Assembly: GCF_026913015.1 (NCBI RefSeq)
Contig: NZ_JAPTYD010000004.1
Coordinates: 1 to 64,000 of the forward strand
Reading direction: 5' to 3'
DNA length: 64,000 bases
From: Paracoccus benzoatiresistens
Lineage (GTDB): Bacteria > Pseudomonadota > Alphaproteobacteria > Rhodobacterales > Rhodobacteraceae
Numbering within the stretch: position 1 is the first letter of the stretch; every line of letters begins with the position of its first letter. The notes beneath the pieces were generated by a model. It was not told the origin of the DNA and did no database searches. It saw only the letters and a program-made list of their open reading frames with translations. Made by a program: the position numbers and the translations under genes. This document shows, one piece after another, positions 33,733 to 42,838 of this stretch.

Positions 33733-35202
33733 TCATGCAGGACTTGCATGGGTCGGGGCATGGGTCGTCGCCAGCGCATCTCCGGTCCTGACCACCGCGG
33801 CCAGGGCCATGCCGATGTCCTCGTCCGTCGTGCGGTGGTTGCAGATCGCCGCCCGCAGCCCGTGTTCGCCATGCACCGTGGTGTCGGAAAAGGCCACGGT
33901 GCCGTCCTCCTGAAGGCGCATCATGATCTCTGCGTTCAGCCCGGCCAGGGCAGAAGGGTCCAGCCCGCCGGGGTCGTAGCGGAAGCAGGCGATGTCCAGC
34001 GTGACCGGCGACAGCAGGGTCAGCCGGGGATGGGCCTGGGCCAAGGCCGCCAGCCGACGCGCCTGGTCGATGTTGCGGCCGATGATCCGGCCAAGGCGCG
34101 CGGTGCCATGTTCGCGCAGCATCATCCAGATCTTCAGCGCCCGGAACCCGCGCGAGGTCTGGAGCCCCAGATCCAGCAGCCAGCCGCCCGCCGCGATGCC
34201 GCGCAGGGCCGGATCCAGATATTCGGAATGCAGCGCGAAGCTGCCCAGATGGGCGCGCGCGTCGCGGACCAGCACGCATCCGGCCTCGAAGGGGACATGC
34301 AGGCTTTTGTGCGGGTCCAGCGCCAGGCTGTCGGCGCGGTCGATCCCGTCCAGCAGGTGCGCGTGACGGGGCGACAGCCGGGTCAGCGCGCCGATGCAGC
34401 CATCGACATGAAGCCACAGCCCCCGGTCGCGGCACAGGTCGGCCATGGCGGGCAGCGGGTCGATCGCCCCCGTGTTCACGGTGCCGGCGGTGGCGATCAC
34501 GCAGGCGGGCTGCCAGCCTTGGGCCCGGTCCTCCTCGATGGCGCGCGCCAGCGCCTCCACATCCATGCGGCAATCGGGGCCGGTGGGAATGCGCCGCAGG
34601 GCGCGGTTGCCCAGGCCCAGCAACTCGACGGCCTTCTGGTGGCAGCCGTGCACCTGGTCCGAGGCATAGAAGCGCAGGGGCCGGGGCAGGGCGGCCAGTC
34701 CCCCTTCGCGCAGGTCGATGCCGGGGATGGCGCGGTTGCGGGCGACCGTCAGCCCGATCAGGTTCGCCTCGGACCCGCCGCTGGTCAGGGTTCCGCTGCT
34801 GCCTTCGGGGAAACCCGCGATCTGGCGCAGCCAGTCGATCACCTGCCGCTCGCACTCGGCGGCGGCATGATCGCCGCCGCCCAGGTTCGAGCCGTCTGCG
34901 GCGGCCAGGAAATCCGCCAGCGCGCCCGTCAGGCTGGAGGCGCCCATGTACCACATCCAGAAACGCGGATGCGTGTTGCCCATGGGATAGGCCAGGATGG
35001 TGTCCCAAGCCTCGTCCACCACATGATCCAGCGGCGTCGGTTCCACCGGCAGGGGCTGGCGCAGCGCCTTGCGCGCCGCAGGCGGCATGGGCCGCCAGAC
35101 GGGGCGGTCGCGCAGGGCGGCGGTGCGGGCGATGGCCTCGTCCACCGCCTTGTGGGCGATGCGCGCGAACTCGCCCCAGTCCGTGGGGTCCAGCGTTTCC
35201 AT
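33733..35202 (-). CDS. PLP-dependent amino acid decarboxylase (group II, aromatic-type)
   Basis: A 489-residue member of the group II decarboxylase family (aromatic-L-amino-acid, glutamate and diaminobutyrate decarboxylases). It has the N-terminal HPRFWMWYMG motif, the TSGGSEANLIGLTVARN cofactor phosphate segment, the stacking His in DQVHGCHQKAVELLG, the Asp in WLHVDGCIGAL, and the PLP-lysine in LDPHKSLHVPFEAG. It starts four bases after the cysteine synthase stop, so the two are one operon. The natural amino acid substrate is unknown; it could decarboxylate the product of its partner. Confidence 0.92.
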   Translation of the reverse strand: METLDPTDWGEFARIAHKAVDEAIARTAALRDRPVWRPMPPAARKALRQPLPVEPTPLDHVVDEAWDTILAYPMGNTHPRFWMWYMGASSLTGALADFLAAADGSNLGGGDHAAAECERQVIDWLRQIAGFPEGSSGTLTSGGSEANLIGLTVARNRAIPGIDLREGGLAALPRPLRFYASDQVHGCHQKAVELLGLGNRALRRIPTGPDCRMDVEALARAIEEDRAQGWQPACVIATAGTVNTGAIDPLPAMADLCRDRGLWLHVDGCIGALTRLSPRHAHLLDGIDRADSLALDPHKSLHVPFEAGCVLVRDARAHLGSFALHSEYLDPALRGIAAGGWLLDLGLQTSRGFRALKIWMMLREHGTARLGRIIGRNIDQARRLAALAQAHPRLTLLSPVTLDIACFRYDPGGLDPSALAGLNAEIMMRLQEDGTVAFSDTTVHGEHGLRAAICNHRTTDEDIGMALAAVVRTGDALATTHAPTHASPA

Positions 35203-35206
35203 GGCG

Positions 35207-36283
35207 CTATTCCATCCGATATCCGGGGGTGGATTCGGACAGGGCGCGTTCGGCCTCGTCCATGTCCTCGGGGATGTCCTGGAACAGGGGGGTGGTGAGG
35301 TAGCGCTCGCCCGTGTCGGGCAGCATGGCCAGGATCACCGTGCCGGGTTCGCACCGCTCGGCGATCTGCATCGCCACCGCAAAGGTGGACCCGCCCGAAA
35401 CGCCGGTCAGGATGCCCTCCCGGGACGCCAGCTTGCGCGCCCATTCCATGCCCTGGGCCCCCGTGACGGGGATCAACTCGTCATAGCCGCCCTTGTCCAG
35501 CGCCTCTTGCAGGACGAACGGAATGAAGTCGGGGGTCCAGCCCTGGATCGGATGCGGCTCGAAGGCCGGGTGGCTGGCGGCGGGGCCATGGCCTTCGCCG
35601 CGCTCCTGCGGGATGCCGCTGCCGACCAGGGCGGCGTTGGCGGGCTCGGTCAGGACGATCTTCGTGTCGGGCCGCTCGCGGCGCAGGACGCGGGCCAGGC
35701 CGCTGACCGTGCCGCCGGTGCCATAGCCGGTGACGACATAGTCCAGCCGCCCGCCCGCGAAATCGCCCAGGATCTCCTGCGCGGTGGTGGCTTCGTGGAT
35801 GTCGGCATTGGCTTCGGTCTCGAACTGTCGGGCCAGGAACCAGCCGTGCTTTTGCGCCAGTTCCACCGCCTTGTTGTACATGCCGGTGCCTTTTTGCGCG
35901 CGCGGCGTCAGCACCACCCTGGCGCCCAGCATCCGCATCAGCCGCCGCCGTTCCACGGAAAAGCTGTCGGCCATGGTCACGACCAGCGGATAGCCCTTCT
36001 GGGCGCAGACCATGGCCAGGCCGATGCCGGTATTGCCGCTGGTCGCCTCGACCACGGTCTGGCCGGGCGTCAGTTCGCCGGATCGTTCGGCGGCCTCGAT
36101 GATGTTCAGGGCCAGCCGGTCCTTGACCGAGGCCGCGGGGTTGAAGAACTCGGCCTTGACGTAAATCTGCACGCCGTCGGGGCCAAGGTTGTTGACCCGG
36201 ATGGTCGGCGTGTCGCCCACGGTGTCCAGGATGCTGTCATACAGCCGCCCGCGCCCCCGGGTCGTCCTGATGGTCTGTGACAT
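35207..36283 (-). CDS. cysK: cysteine synthase / O-acetylserine sulfhydrylase family enzyme
   Basis: A 358-residue PLP enzyme of the beta family. The PLP lysine is in PAASVKDRLALNI, the substrate loop EATSGNTGIGLAMV is typical of OASS, and the cofactor glycines are in TGYGTGGTVSGLARVL. The C-terminus holds DTGERYLTTPLF. Cysteine synthesis is the default reading, but coupling to a decarboxylase leaves room for a special beta-substituted alanine as product. ATG 36283 has GGGAGGA upstream. First gene of its operon, divergent from a winged-helix/TPR regulator. Confidence 0.9.
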   Translation of the reverse strand: MSQTIRTTRGRGRLYDSILDTVGDTPTIRVNNLGPDGVQIYVKAEFFNPAASVKDRLALNIIEAAERSGELTPGQTVVEATSGNTGIGLAMVCAQKGYPLVVTMADSFSVERRRLMRMLGARVVLTPRAQKGTGMYNKAVELAQKHGWFLARQFETEANADIHEATTAQEILGDFAGGRLDYVVTGYGTGGTVSGLARVLRRERPDTKIVLTEPANAALVGSGIPQERGEGHGPAASHPAFEPHPIQGWTPDFIPFVLQEALDKGGYDELIPVTGAQGMEWARKLASREGILTGVSGGSTFAVAMQIAERCEPGTVILAMLPDTGERYLTTPLFQDIPEDMDEAERALSESTPGYRME

Positions 36284-36397
36284 GAACGGATCCTCCCAAA
36301 ATGAAACTGGTCGCATCTTAGCCCGCGGGGCACCGAAAAGCTTGACGGGTTCATGAAGGAATCATGCAGAAAGCCCCGTTCGGCGGTATACTGCGGC

Positions 36398-37912
36398 ATG
36401 ATCTACGGCTTCGGCGATCATGAACTGGACGATCAGCGGTTCGAGCTGCGGCGGAATGGCCGGTCCATTCCGGTCGAGCCGCAGGTGTTCCTAGTCTTGC
36501 GCGAACTCTTGCGGGCAGGCGGGCGACTGGTCGGCAAGGAACAGCTGGCCGATGTGGTCTGGGGCGGGGCCGTGTCCGATGCCAGCATCGCCAGCCGCGT
36601 CCGCGCCGCCCGCGCGGCCCTGGGCGACGACGGCGAACGTCAGGCCGTCATCCGGACGGTCCACGGCCGGGGCTTCCGGCTGATGCAGCCCGTCCGCGCC
36701 GCGCCGCAGGGGGGTCCCGCGCTTGCCGCCCCATCATTGGCCGTGCTGCCCTTCGGGGCCATCGGCCTGCCGCGCGACCGCGCCATCCTGACCGAGGCCC
36801 TTGCCCACGAGATCCTGCGCGCCCTGTCGCGGTTGCGCTGGCTGGTGGTGATCTCGCGCGGGTCGTCGTTCCGCTTTGCCCGTGCGGGGGCCGACCTGTC
36901 GGCCATCGGCGCGCGACTTGGGGTGCGCTATCTGCTGACCGGCACGGTCGAGCTGTCGGGAAACACCCTGGCCGTCAGCCCGGAGCTGGTCGAGGCCGAA
37001 AGCGCCCGCATCCTGTGGACCGACCGGCTGTCCGAGCCTTTGGACAGGCTGGCCGAACTTCAGCAGACCATCGTCTCCGCGCTTTGCACAGCCCTGGAAC
37101 TGCATCTGCCCCTGAACGAGGCGCGGCTGGCCGAAGGGCGCGACATCGAAAGCCTGGATGCCTGGGCCAGCTATCACCTGGGGCTGCGGCAGATGTTCCA
37201 TTTCACGGCCGAGGGGAACCGCCAGGCCGCGGCCTGCTTCGACCGGGCGATCCGGCTGGATCCCGGTTTCGCGCGGGCCCATGCCGGGCTGTCCTTCACC
37301 AGCTTCCAGGACGCCTTCCTGCGCTATGGCCCCGACCGCGACCGGGCCACCGACGCCGCCCGCGCCCATGCCGAACGCAGCCTGGAGCTGGACCCGCTGG
37401 ATCCCTTCGCGGCCCTGACGCTTGGCCGGTCCTACTGGCTGACGGACCAGGTCGAGGTGGGGGCGGGCTGGCTGGCGCGGGCCACGGATCTGAACCCGAA
37501 CTATGCGCAGGGTTTCTATGGCCGCGCGATCCTGGCCGCCATCCTGGCCCGCCCCGAGCAGGCGGACGAGGGGGTGGACCGGGCCCTGCAGCTGAGCCCC
37601 CTGGATCCGCTGCTTTACGGCATGTTCGGCACCCGGGCCCTGCGCCTGCTGCAGGGCGAGGACCCCGAAGGCGCGGCAGACTGGGCGGACCGCGCCGCAT
37701 CGGCGCCGCATGCCCATTTCCTGATCGGCATGATCGCGATGGCCGCGAATGGCCTGGCGGGGCGCGACGATCAGGCCGGAACCTGGGGGCGCCATGTGCG
37801 CGCCCTGCGTCCCGATGCCAGCCGCGAGCTGTTCTTCACCGCCTTCCCGCTGCGCGACGACAGGGCGCGCGGCCGCATCGGCGGCGAACTGGCGCGGCAG
37901 GGATTCGGCTGA
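36398..37912 (+). CDS. winged-helix (OmpR/CadC-type) regulator with TolB-like and TPR regions
   Basis: A 504-residue soluble protein. Residues 1-95 are an OmpR-type winged helix (GKEQLADVVWGGAVSDASIASRVRAARAAL, VIRTVHGRGFRLM). Residues ~110-235 resemble the TolB-like N-terminal domain used in adenylate-cyclase-type and CadC-like regulators (SLAVLPFGAIGLPRDRAI, LGVRYLLTGTVELSG, RILWTDRLSEPLDRL). The rest is a TPR array (about residues 260-480). No membrane segment is seen, so it differs from CadC. It is divergent from cysK, which it may regulate. Start ATG 36398 gives MIYGFGDHELD. Confidence 0.85.
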   Translation: MIYGFGDHELDDQRFELRRNGRSIPVEPQVFLVLRELLRAGGRLVGKEQLADVVWGGAVSDASIASRVRAARAALGDDGERQAVIRTVHGRGFRLMQPVRAAPQGGPALAAPSLAVLPFGAIGLPRDRAILTEALAHEILRALSRLRWLVVISRGSSFRFARAGADLSAIGARLGVRYLLTGTVELSGNTLAVSPELVEAESARILWTDRLSEPLDRLAELQQTIVSALCTALELHLPLNEARLAEGRDIESLDAWASYHLGLRQMFHFTAEGNRQAAACFDRAIRLDPGFARAHAGLSFTSFQDAFLRYGPDRDRATDAARAHAERSLELDPLDPFAALTLGRSYWLTDQVEVGAGWLARATDLNPNYAQGFYGRAILAAILARPEQADEGVDRALQLSPLDPLLYGMFGTRALRLLQGEDPEGAADWADRAASAPHAHFLIGMIAMAANGLAGRDDQAGTWGRHVRALRPDASRELFFTAFPLRDDRARGRIGGELARQGFG

Positions 37913-37916
37913 AACG

Positions 37917-37943
37917 AAAAGGCCCCGGCGATGCGGGGCCTTT
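37917..37943. terminator. bidirectional terminator between regulator and tctA
   Basis: AAAGGCCCC and GGGGCCTTT form a nine-base stem around an eight-base loop, flanked by A and T runs so that it can act on both strands. It sits between two convergent genes. Confidence 0.85.
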
Positions 37944-37945
37944 CC

Positions 37946-39463
37946 TCAGTCCTCGTCCGAGGCAAGCTGGTTCAGCACCGCGCCCTTGCCCCGCGCGCGC
38001 AGGATCAGCGGCACGATCAGCGCCAGCGCCGACAGTGCCAGCAGCGTGGCCGAAACCGGCGATCCGACCAGCGTTGTCAGGTCGCCCTGGCTGATGGACA
38101 GCGCCCGGCGCAATTGCTGTTCGGCCATCGGCCCCAGGATCAGGCCCACCACGACGGGCGCGATCGGATAGCCGTAAAGCCGCATCGCATAGCCCATGAC
38201 GCCGAAGATCAGCAGCATCGACAGCTCGACCGGCGAAGGGTTGGCCCCGATGGTCCCCAGGGTCGCAAAGACCAGGATGCCTGCGTAAAGCCAGGGGCGC
38301 GGGATGGTCAGCAGCTTTACCCACAGCCCGATCAGCGGCAGGTTCAGCACCAGCAGCATGAAGTTCGCGATCAGAAGCGAGGCGATCAGCCCCCAGACCA
38401 GTTGCGGATTGGTGGCGAACAGCAGCGGCCCCGGTTGCAGGCCGAACTGCTGGAAGCCCGCCAGCATGATCGCCGCCGTGGCCGTGGTGGGCAGGCCCAG
38501 CGTCAGCAGCGGCACCAGGGTGCCTGCGGCGGATGCGTTGTTCGCGGCCTCGGGGCCTGCGACGCCCTCGATGGCGCCGTTGCCGAATTCCTCGGGGTGC
38601 TTCGACATCTTCTTTTCGGCCGCATAGGACAGGAAGGTGGCGATGTCGGCCCCGCCCGCGGGCATGGCGCCGATGGGAAAGCCGATGATCGTGCCGCGCA
38701 GCCAGGGCTTCCAGGACCGCGCCCAGTCCTTCGCGGTCATCCAGACCGATCCCTTGACGGCGATCACTTCGTCATCGACGGCATCGCGCTTGCCCGTGAC
38801 GAACATCGCCTCGCCCACGGCGAACATGGCGACAGCCAGGGTCGTGACCTCGATCCCGTCCAGAAGCTGCGGCACGCCGAAGGAGAGGCGCGCCTGCCCG
38901 GTCAGCTGGTCGATGCCCACAAGCGCCAGCGCCAGGCCGATGAACAGCGAGATCAGCCCCTTCCTGGCGCTTTCCCCGAAGGCCGAGGACACGGTGACGA
39001 AGGCCAGCACCATCAGCGCGAAGTAATCGCGGGGGCCGAAGACCAGGGCCAGCTTCACCACCGTCGGCGCGACAAAGGCCAGAAGCACGGTGGCCGCAAG
39101 GCCCGCGATGAAGGAGCCGATGGCGGCGGTCGCCAGCGCGGGCCCGCCGCGCCCCGCCCGTGCCATCTTGTTGCCTTCCAGCGCGGTCACGATGGACGCG
39201 CTTTCGCCCGGCGTGTTCAGCAGGATCGAGGTCGTGGATCCCCCATACATCCCCCCGTAATAGATGCCCGCGAACATGATCAGCGATCCCGCGGGATCCA
39301 GCCCGTATGTCACCGGCAGCAGCAGCGCCACGGTCAGCGCGGGGCCGATGCCGGGCAGGACGCCCACGGCCGTGCCCAGCGTCACGCCGATCAGCGCGTA
39401 AAGCAGGATCATCGGGTCAAGCGCGACCGACAGGCCCTGCAGCAGGAAATCGAATGTGTTCAC
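37946..39463 (-). CDS. tctA: tripartite tricarboxylate transporter large permease
   Basis: A 505-residue membrane protein with about eleven to twelve hydrophobic segments, the main channel subunit of a TTT importer. Family motifs: [24 protein letters not shown] at the N-terminus, [20 protein letters not shown], and [25 protein letters not shown] in the middle. Its start overlaps the end of tctB by four bases. Substrate is probably a carboxylate. Confidence 0.96.
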   Translation of the reverse strand: MNTFDFLLQGLSVALDPMILLYALIGVTLGTAVGVLPGIGPALTVALLLPVTYGLDPAGSLIMFAGIYYGGMYGGSTTSILLNTPGESASIVTALEGNKMARAGRGGPALATAAIGSFIAGLAATVLLAFVAPTVVKLALVFGPRDYFALMVLAFVTVSSAFGESARKGLISLFIGLALALVGIDQLTGQARLSFGVPQLLDGIEVTTLAVAMFAVGEAMFVTGKRDAVDDEVIAVKGSVWMTAKDWARSWKPWLRGTIIGFPIGAMPAGGADIATFLSYAAEKKMSKHPEEFGNGAIEGVAGPEAANNASAAGTLVPLLTLGLPTTATAAIMLAGFQQFGLQPGPLLFATNPQLVWGLIASLLIANFMLLVLNLPLIGLWVKLLTIPRPWLYAGILVFATLGTIGANPSPVELSMLLIFGVMGYAMRLYGYPIAPVVVGLILGPMAEQQLRRALSISQGDLTTLVGSPVSATLLALSALALIVPLILRARGKGAVLNQLASDED

Positions 39464-39966
39464 GCAGGTGTCCCCCGGAACAGGCCCCAGACCAGGTCTT
39501 CAAGCGGACCGGCGGGCAGGCTGAGCTTCAGAAGCCCCGCGAAGATCAGATAGACGACCAGGGCAAAGGCGATGCCGACCGGCACCGTCAGCAACAGGTT
39601 GCGCTTGCCGAAGGCCCGCGCGGTCGCGGCGAACAGAAGGCCCGTGGCGATGGAAAAGCCGACCGTGGTCAGCAACGCCAGTTGCGCGGCCAGCCCGCCC
39701 ACGATCCACAGGATCGGGCCGGTGTTCTGCGCCTCACGTTCGACCTTGCCCGACCGGAAGGCCTCGATCACGGACCACAGCGACAGGCCGCCAAGGCCCA
39801 GGGCGATCCAGCGCGGGACATCGGCGGGGCCGACGCCGGCATAGCCGCCCGCCTGCGGCAGGCGCGCGGCGTCCCGCCAGATCACGACGGCGATGACGGC
39901 CAGGATGACGGCGACGACCAGCGTCGCCCCATCGGGGCGACGCGTTCCGGGGGTGGACCCGCTCAT
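39460..39966 (-). CDS. tctB: tripartite tricarboxylate transporter small permease (TctB)
   Basis: A 168-residue protein with four predicted membrane segments, the DUF1468/TctB size and pattern. ATG 39966 overlaps the tctC stop (ATGA). It is the poorly conserved partner of TctA, so recognition rests on position, length and topology. Confidence 0.9.
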   Translation of the reverse strand: MSGSTPGTRRPDGATLVVAVILAVIAVVIWRDAARLPQAGGYAGVGPADVPRWIALGLGGLSLWSVIEAFRSGKVEREAQNTGPILWIVGGLAAQLALLTTVGFSIATGLLFAATARAFGKRNLLLTVPVGIAFALVVYLIFAGLLKLSLPAGPLEDLVWGLFRGTPA

Positions 39967-40907
39967 TTCACCAGACCGATGTCCTTGAGGACGGTTTCGG
40001 TTGTGGCGATGTCCTTCTCCAGCTGCGCCTTGAACTCGTCGCCTGCTAGATAGGTGTTCGCCCATCCCTTGGTCGCCAGCGCGTCCTGCCAGGTCTTGGA
40101 CTGGACCATCTTTTCGATGTCCGCCGAGATCGCGGCCTTCTGTTCGTCGGTGATGCCGGGGGCGGCGGCGACCATGCGCCAGTTCTGCATGGACACGTCC
40201 AGGCCCGCTTCCTTCAGCGTGGGCGCGTCCACGCCCTCGATCCGCTCGTCCGAGGACACGGCCAGGATCCGCAGCGTGCCCGCATCGGCCTGCGCCTTGA
40301 ATTCGCCAAGCGAGGAAATCCCCGCCGTCACCTGGCTGCCCAGGATCGCGGCCAGGGCCTCGCCGCCGCCGGAATAGGCGATATAGTTGATCTGCGTCGG
40401 ATCGACCCCCGCCGCCTTGGCGATCTGGCCCACGGCGATGTGGTCGGCGCCGCCGGCCGAGCCGCCCGCCCAGCTGACCGCGCCCGGTTCGGCCTTCAGC
40501 TTCTCGATCAGCTGGCCGATGTCCTGGATCTCGGACGCGGCGGGAACCACGATGGCCTCGTATTCGCCGGTCAGCCGCGCGATCGGGGTCACGTCGGCCA
40601 GCGATACCGGCGAGGCATTGGTCAGGATCGCGCCCACCATGACATAGCCGCCGACGATCAGCTGGTCAGGCTTGCCCTGGCTGGAGGCCACGAACTGAGC
40701 CAAGCCCACGGTGCCGCCCGCGCCGGGCACGTTCTGGACTTGCACGGTGTCGGAAATGCCCTCGCCCTGCAGGGCTTCCTGCATGGTGCGCGCGGTCTGG
40801 TCCCAACCGCCGCCGGGGGCCGCCGGAGCGATGATGGTGTAATTCTCGGCGTAGGCCGGGACGGCCAGGGCGGCAGCGATCAGCCCCGCGAAAAGGGTAT
40901 GCTTCAT
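39963..40907 (-). CDS. tctC: tripartite tricarboxylate transporter substrate-binding protein
   Basis: A 314-residue periplasmic Bug-family receptor. A Sec signal peptide (MKHTLFAGLIAAALAVPAYA) is followed by the ligand-loop motif IIAPAAPGGGWDQTART, then VQNVPGAGGTVGLAQF and the second loop around SWAGGSAGGADHIAVG. ATG 40907 has a GGGAGGA site. It feeds TctBA encoded downstream. Ligand unknown. Confidence 0.95.
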   Translation of the reverse strand: MKHTLFAGLIAAALAVPAYAENYTIIAPAAPGGGWDQTARTMQEALQGEGISDTVQVQNVPGAGGTVGLAQFVASSQGKPDQLIVGGYVMVGAILTNASPVSLADVTPIARLTGEYEAIVVPAASEIQDIGQLIEKLKAEPGAVSWAGGSAGGADHIAVGQIAKAAGVDPTQINYIAYSGGGEALAAILGSQVTAGISSLGEFKAQADAGTLRILAVSSDERIEGVDAPTLKEAGLDVSMQNWRMVAAAPGITDEQKAAISADIEKMVQSKTWQDALATKGWANTYLAGDEFKAQLEKDIATTETVLKDIGLVK

Positions 40908-41040
40908 GTTTGTCTTATCCTCCCGAATGCGCAAGCGCGGGCCGGACCCTCCAGCCCGGATGCGGCCCACCAAACAGGATGAACCTGTCACCAAGCTGAC
41001 ACGGGCGCCCGAAAATAGGGGAACGTGCCGCCTTTTCGAC

Positions 41041-42090
41041 CTAATCGCCCCTGATCGCGCCCCGCCAGCGTTGGATCAGCCGGGCGCGCTTGGCCTGGTC
41101 CAGATAGACCAGCAGGCCGGGGCTGACGGGCACCGGGCGCAGTTGCGCGCCAAGCGCCGCCTGCATGGCGCGCGCGCTGTTCTCGTCGGCGACCTCCAGG
41201 CTGACGGCGGGCAGGCGCAGTTCTTCCGCCAGGATGGTCTGGCCCGCCCGCGACATGAAGAAGCCCAGGAACCGCGTCCCCAGGTCGGACCGCGCCGCCG
41301 CGCGCGGCACCAGCCCCACCCGAGAGACGACCACCGTGAAGTCGCGCGGCAGCACCATGCCCACATGGGGATGGTCGCGCGCCCAGTCGGCGGCGTATGA
41401 CCCGAGGATGTTGTAGCCGATCAGCAGCCGCCCGTCGCCCACGCGCTCCAGGATCTGCTGGCTGGTGGTGAACTGCTGCACGCCCGCCCGCCCCATGGCG
41501 GCGATGACGGACCAGATGTCGGGGAAATGTTCCTGGTCGCGGGCCAGGAACAGGTATCCCACGGCGGACCTTTCGATGTCATAGGTGCCGACACGGCCCT
41601 GGACCGCCGCCCCGCCATGGGCCAGCCAATCCACAAGTTCGAACCGGGACGACGGCGGGGGCCGGTCGCGGAAGGCAGGGCGGTGATAGACCAGCACCGC
41701 TGGCTCGAAGGTGAGGGCATAGGCGGTGTCGCGCCAGTTCGCCCACCGGGGCCAGCCGGCGCTGTCGGAGGTCACGGCCGGTTGCGCATAGCCGTCGTTT
41801 GCCAGCTTGATCTGCAGGTCCATGGCCGAGGAAAAGGCGAAATCCGCCGTGGGCTGCCCCGCGTCGGTTTCCCTGATGATGCGGTCGTTCAGCTCGCCGG
41901 TCAGAAGTTCCTCGTACCGAACGGTCACGTCGGGGTTCTGCGCCTGGAAGCCCGCGATCAGCGGCGCGGCCAGGTGGTTGTCCAGCGAGGAATAGATCGT
42001 CAGGATCTGGTCCCCGCCGGGATAGGTGAACAGCTCGGCCCGGGCGGGCAGGGCAAGCAGCGTCAGGGCGGCGATCAGGCGCAGGATCAT
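41041..42090 (-). CDS. extracytoplasmic substrate-binding protein of a TctDE-linked sensing unit
   Basis: A 349-residue exported protein (signal peptide about residues 1-19, ALPARA) of the Fbp/SfuA-like binding-protein class: LTIYSSLDNHLAAPLIAGFQ, VRYEELLTGELNDRI, ADFAFSSAMDLQIKLANDG. There are no ABC permease or ATPase genes nearby. It is divergent from the tctD response regulator across 79 bases. In such triads the binding protein probably presents a ligand to the sensor kinase rather than serving transport, which is inference. Confidence 0.82.
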   Translation of the reverse strand: MILRLIAALTLLALPARAELFTYPGGDQILTIYSSLDNHLAAPLIAGFQAQNPDVTVRYEELLTGELNDRIIRETDAGQPTADFAFSSAMDLQIKLANDGYAQPAVTSDSAGWPRWANWRDTAYALTFEPAVLVYHRPAFRDRPPPSSRFELVDWLAHGGAAVQGRVGTYDIERSAVGYLFLARDQEHFPDIWSVIAAMGRAGVQQFTTSQQILERVGDGRLLIGYNILGSYAADWARDHPHVGMVLPRDFTVVVSRVGLVPRAAARSDLGTRFLGFFMSRAGQTILAEELRLPAVSLEVADENSARAMQAALGAQLRPVPVSPGLLVYLDQAKRARLIQRWRGAIRGD

Positions 42091-42169
42091 CGCCCGATCA
42101 TGGCAGCGGCGGGGCCGGTTCACAACGCCGATGCGCGCGGCTATCGTGGCCGGGCGAGGGAGGGCGGCG

Positions 42170-42838
42170 ATGCGGCTTTTGCTGGTCGAGGACAATGAAC
42201 AGCTGGCCGAGGCGCTGCAATTCCTGCTGGCGGGCGCGGGCTATGCCGTGGACCGCGTGGCCGACGGCGCCTCGGCCGAGGCGCTGGCCGCCGCCGAACG
42301 CTTCGACCTGATCATCCTGGACCTGAACCTGCCGCAGATGGACGGGCTCTCGGTGCTGCGCGCGCTGCGGGCGCGCAACAACCAGGCGGCGGTGCTGATC
42401 CTGACGGCCCGCGGCACGCCCGAGGACCGGATCCGCGGCCTGGATCTTGGCGCCGACGACTACATGGTCAAGCCCTTCGACATCGGAGAGTTCGAGGCTC
42501 GCGTCCGGTCCCTGCTGCGCAGGCAGGCGGGGCTGCGCGCGGCCATCGTCACCGTAGGCGGCGTCACGCTGGATCTGGCGGCGCGGCGCTTTACCGCCGG
42601 GGGCGCGCCCCTGGACCTGCCGGCCCGCGAACTGGCGCTGCTGGAGCTGCTGTTCATGCGCGCCGGCAAGGTCGTGACCAAGGACGCCATCGTCCAGTCG
42701 CTGACCAGCCTTGACGACAGCCTGTCCGAAAACGCCATCGAGCAATATGCCAGTCGGCTGCGCCGAAGGCTGGCGCCCCACGGCGTGCATCTGCGCACCG
42801 CGCGCGGCATCGGCTACTATATCGACAGGTCCGCCTGA
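42170..42838 (+). CDS. tctD: OmpR-family response regulator (TctD-like)
   Basis: A 222-residue regulator with receiver domain (residues ~1-115: acidic E7-D8, phospho-acceptor Asp in DLIILDLNLPQMDG near 51, Lys in YMVKPF) and winged-helix output domain (~125-218: VVTKDAIVQSLTSLDDSLSENAIEQYASRLRRRL). ATG 42170 gives MRLLLVEDNEQ. It overlaps the histidine kinase start by one base. Likely controls tctCBA, as TctDE does in Salmonella. Confidence 0.93.
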   Translation: MRLLLVEDNEQLAEALQFLLAGAGYAVDRVADGASAEALAAAERFDLIILDLNLPQMDGLSVLRALRARNNQAAVLILTARGTPEDRIRGLDLGADDYMVKPFDIGEFEARVRSLLRRQAGLRAAIVTVGGVTLDLAARRFTAGGAPLDLPARELALLELLFMRAGKVVTKDAIVQSLTSLDDSLSENAIEQYASRLRRRLAPHGVHLRTARGIGYYIDRSA

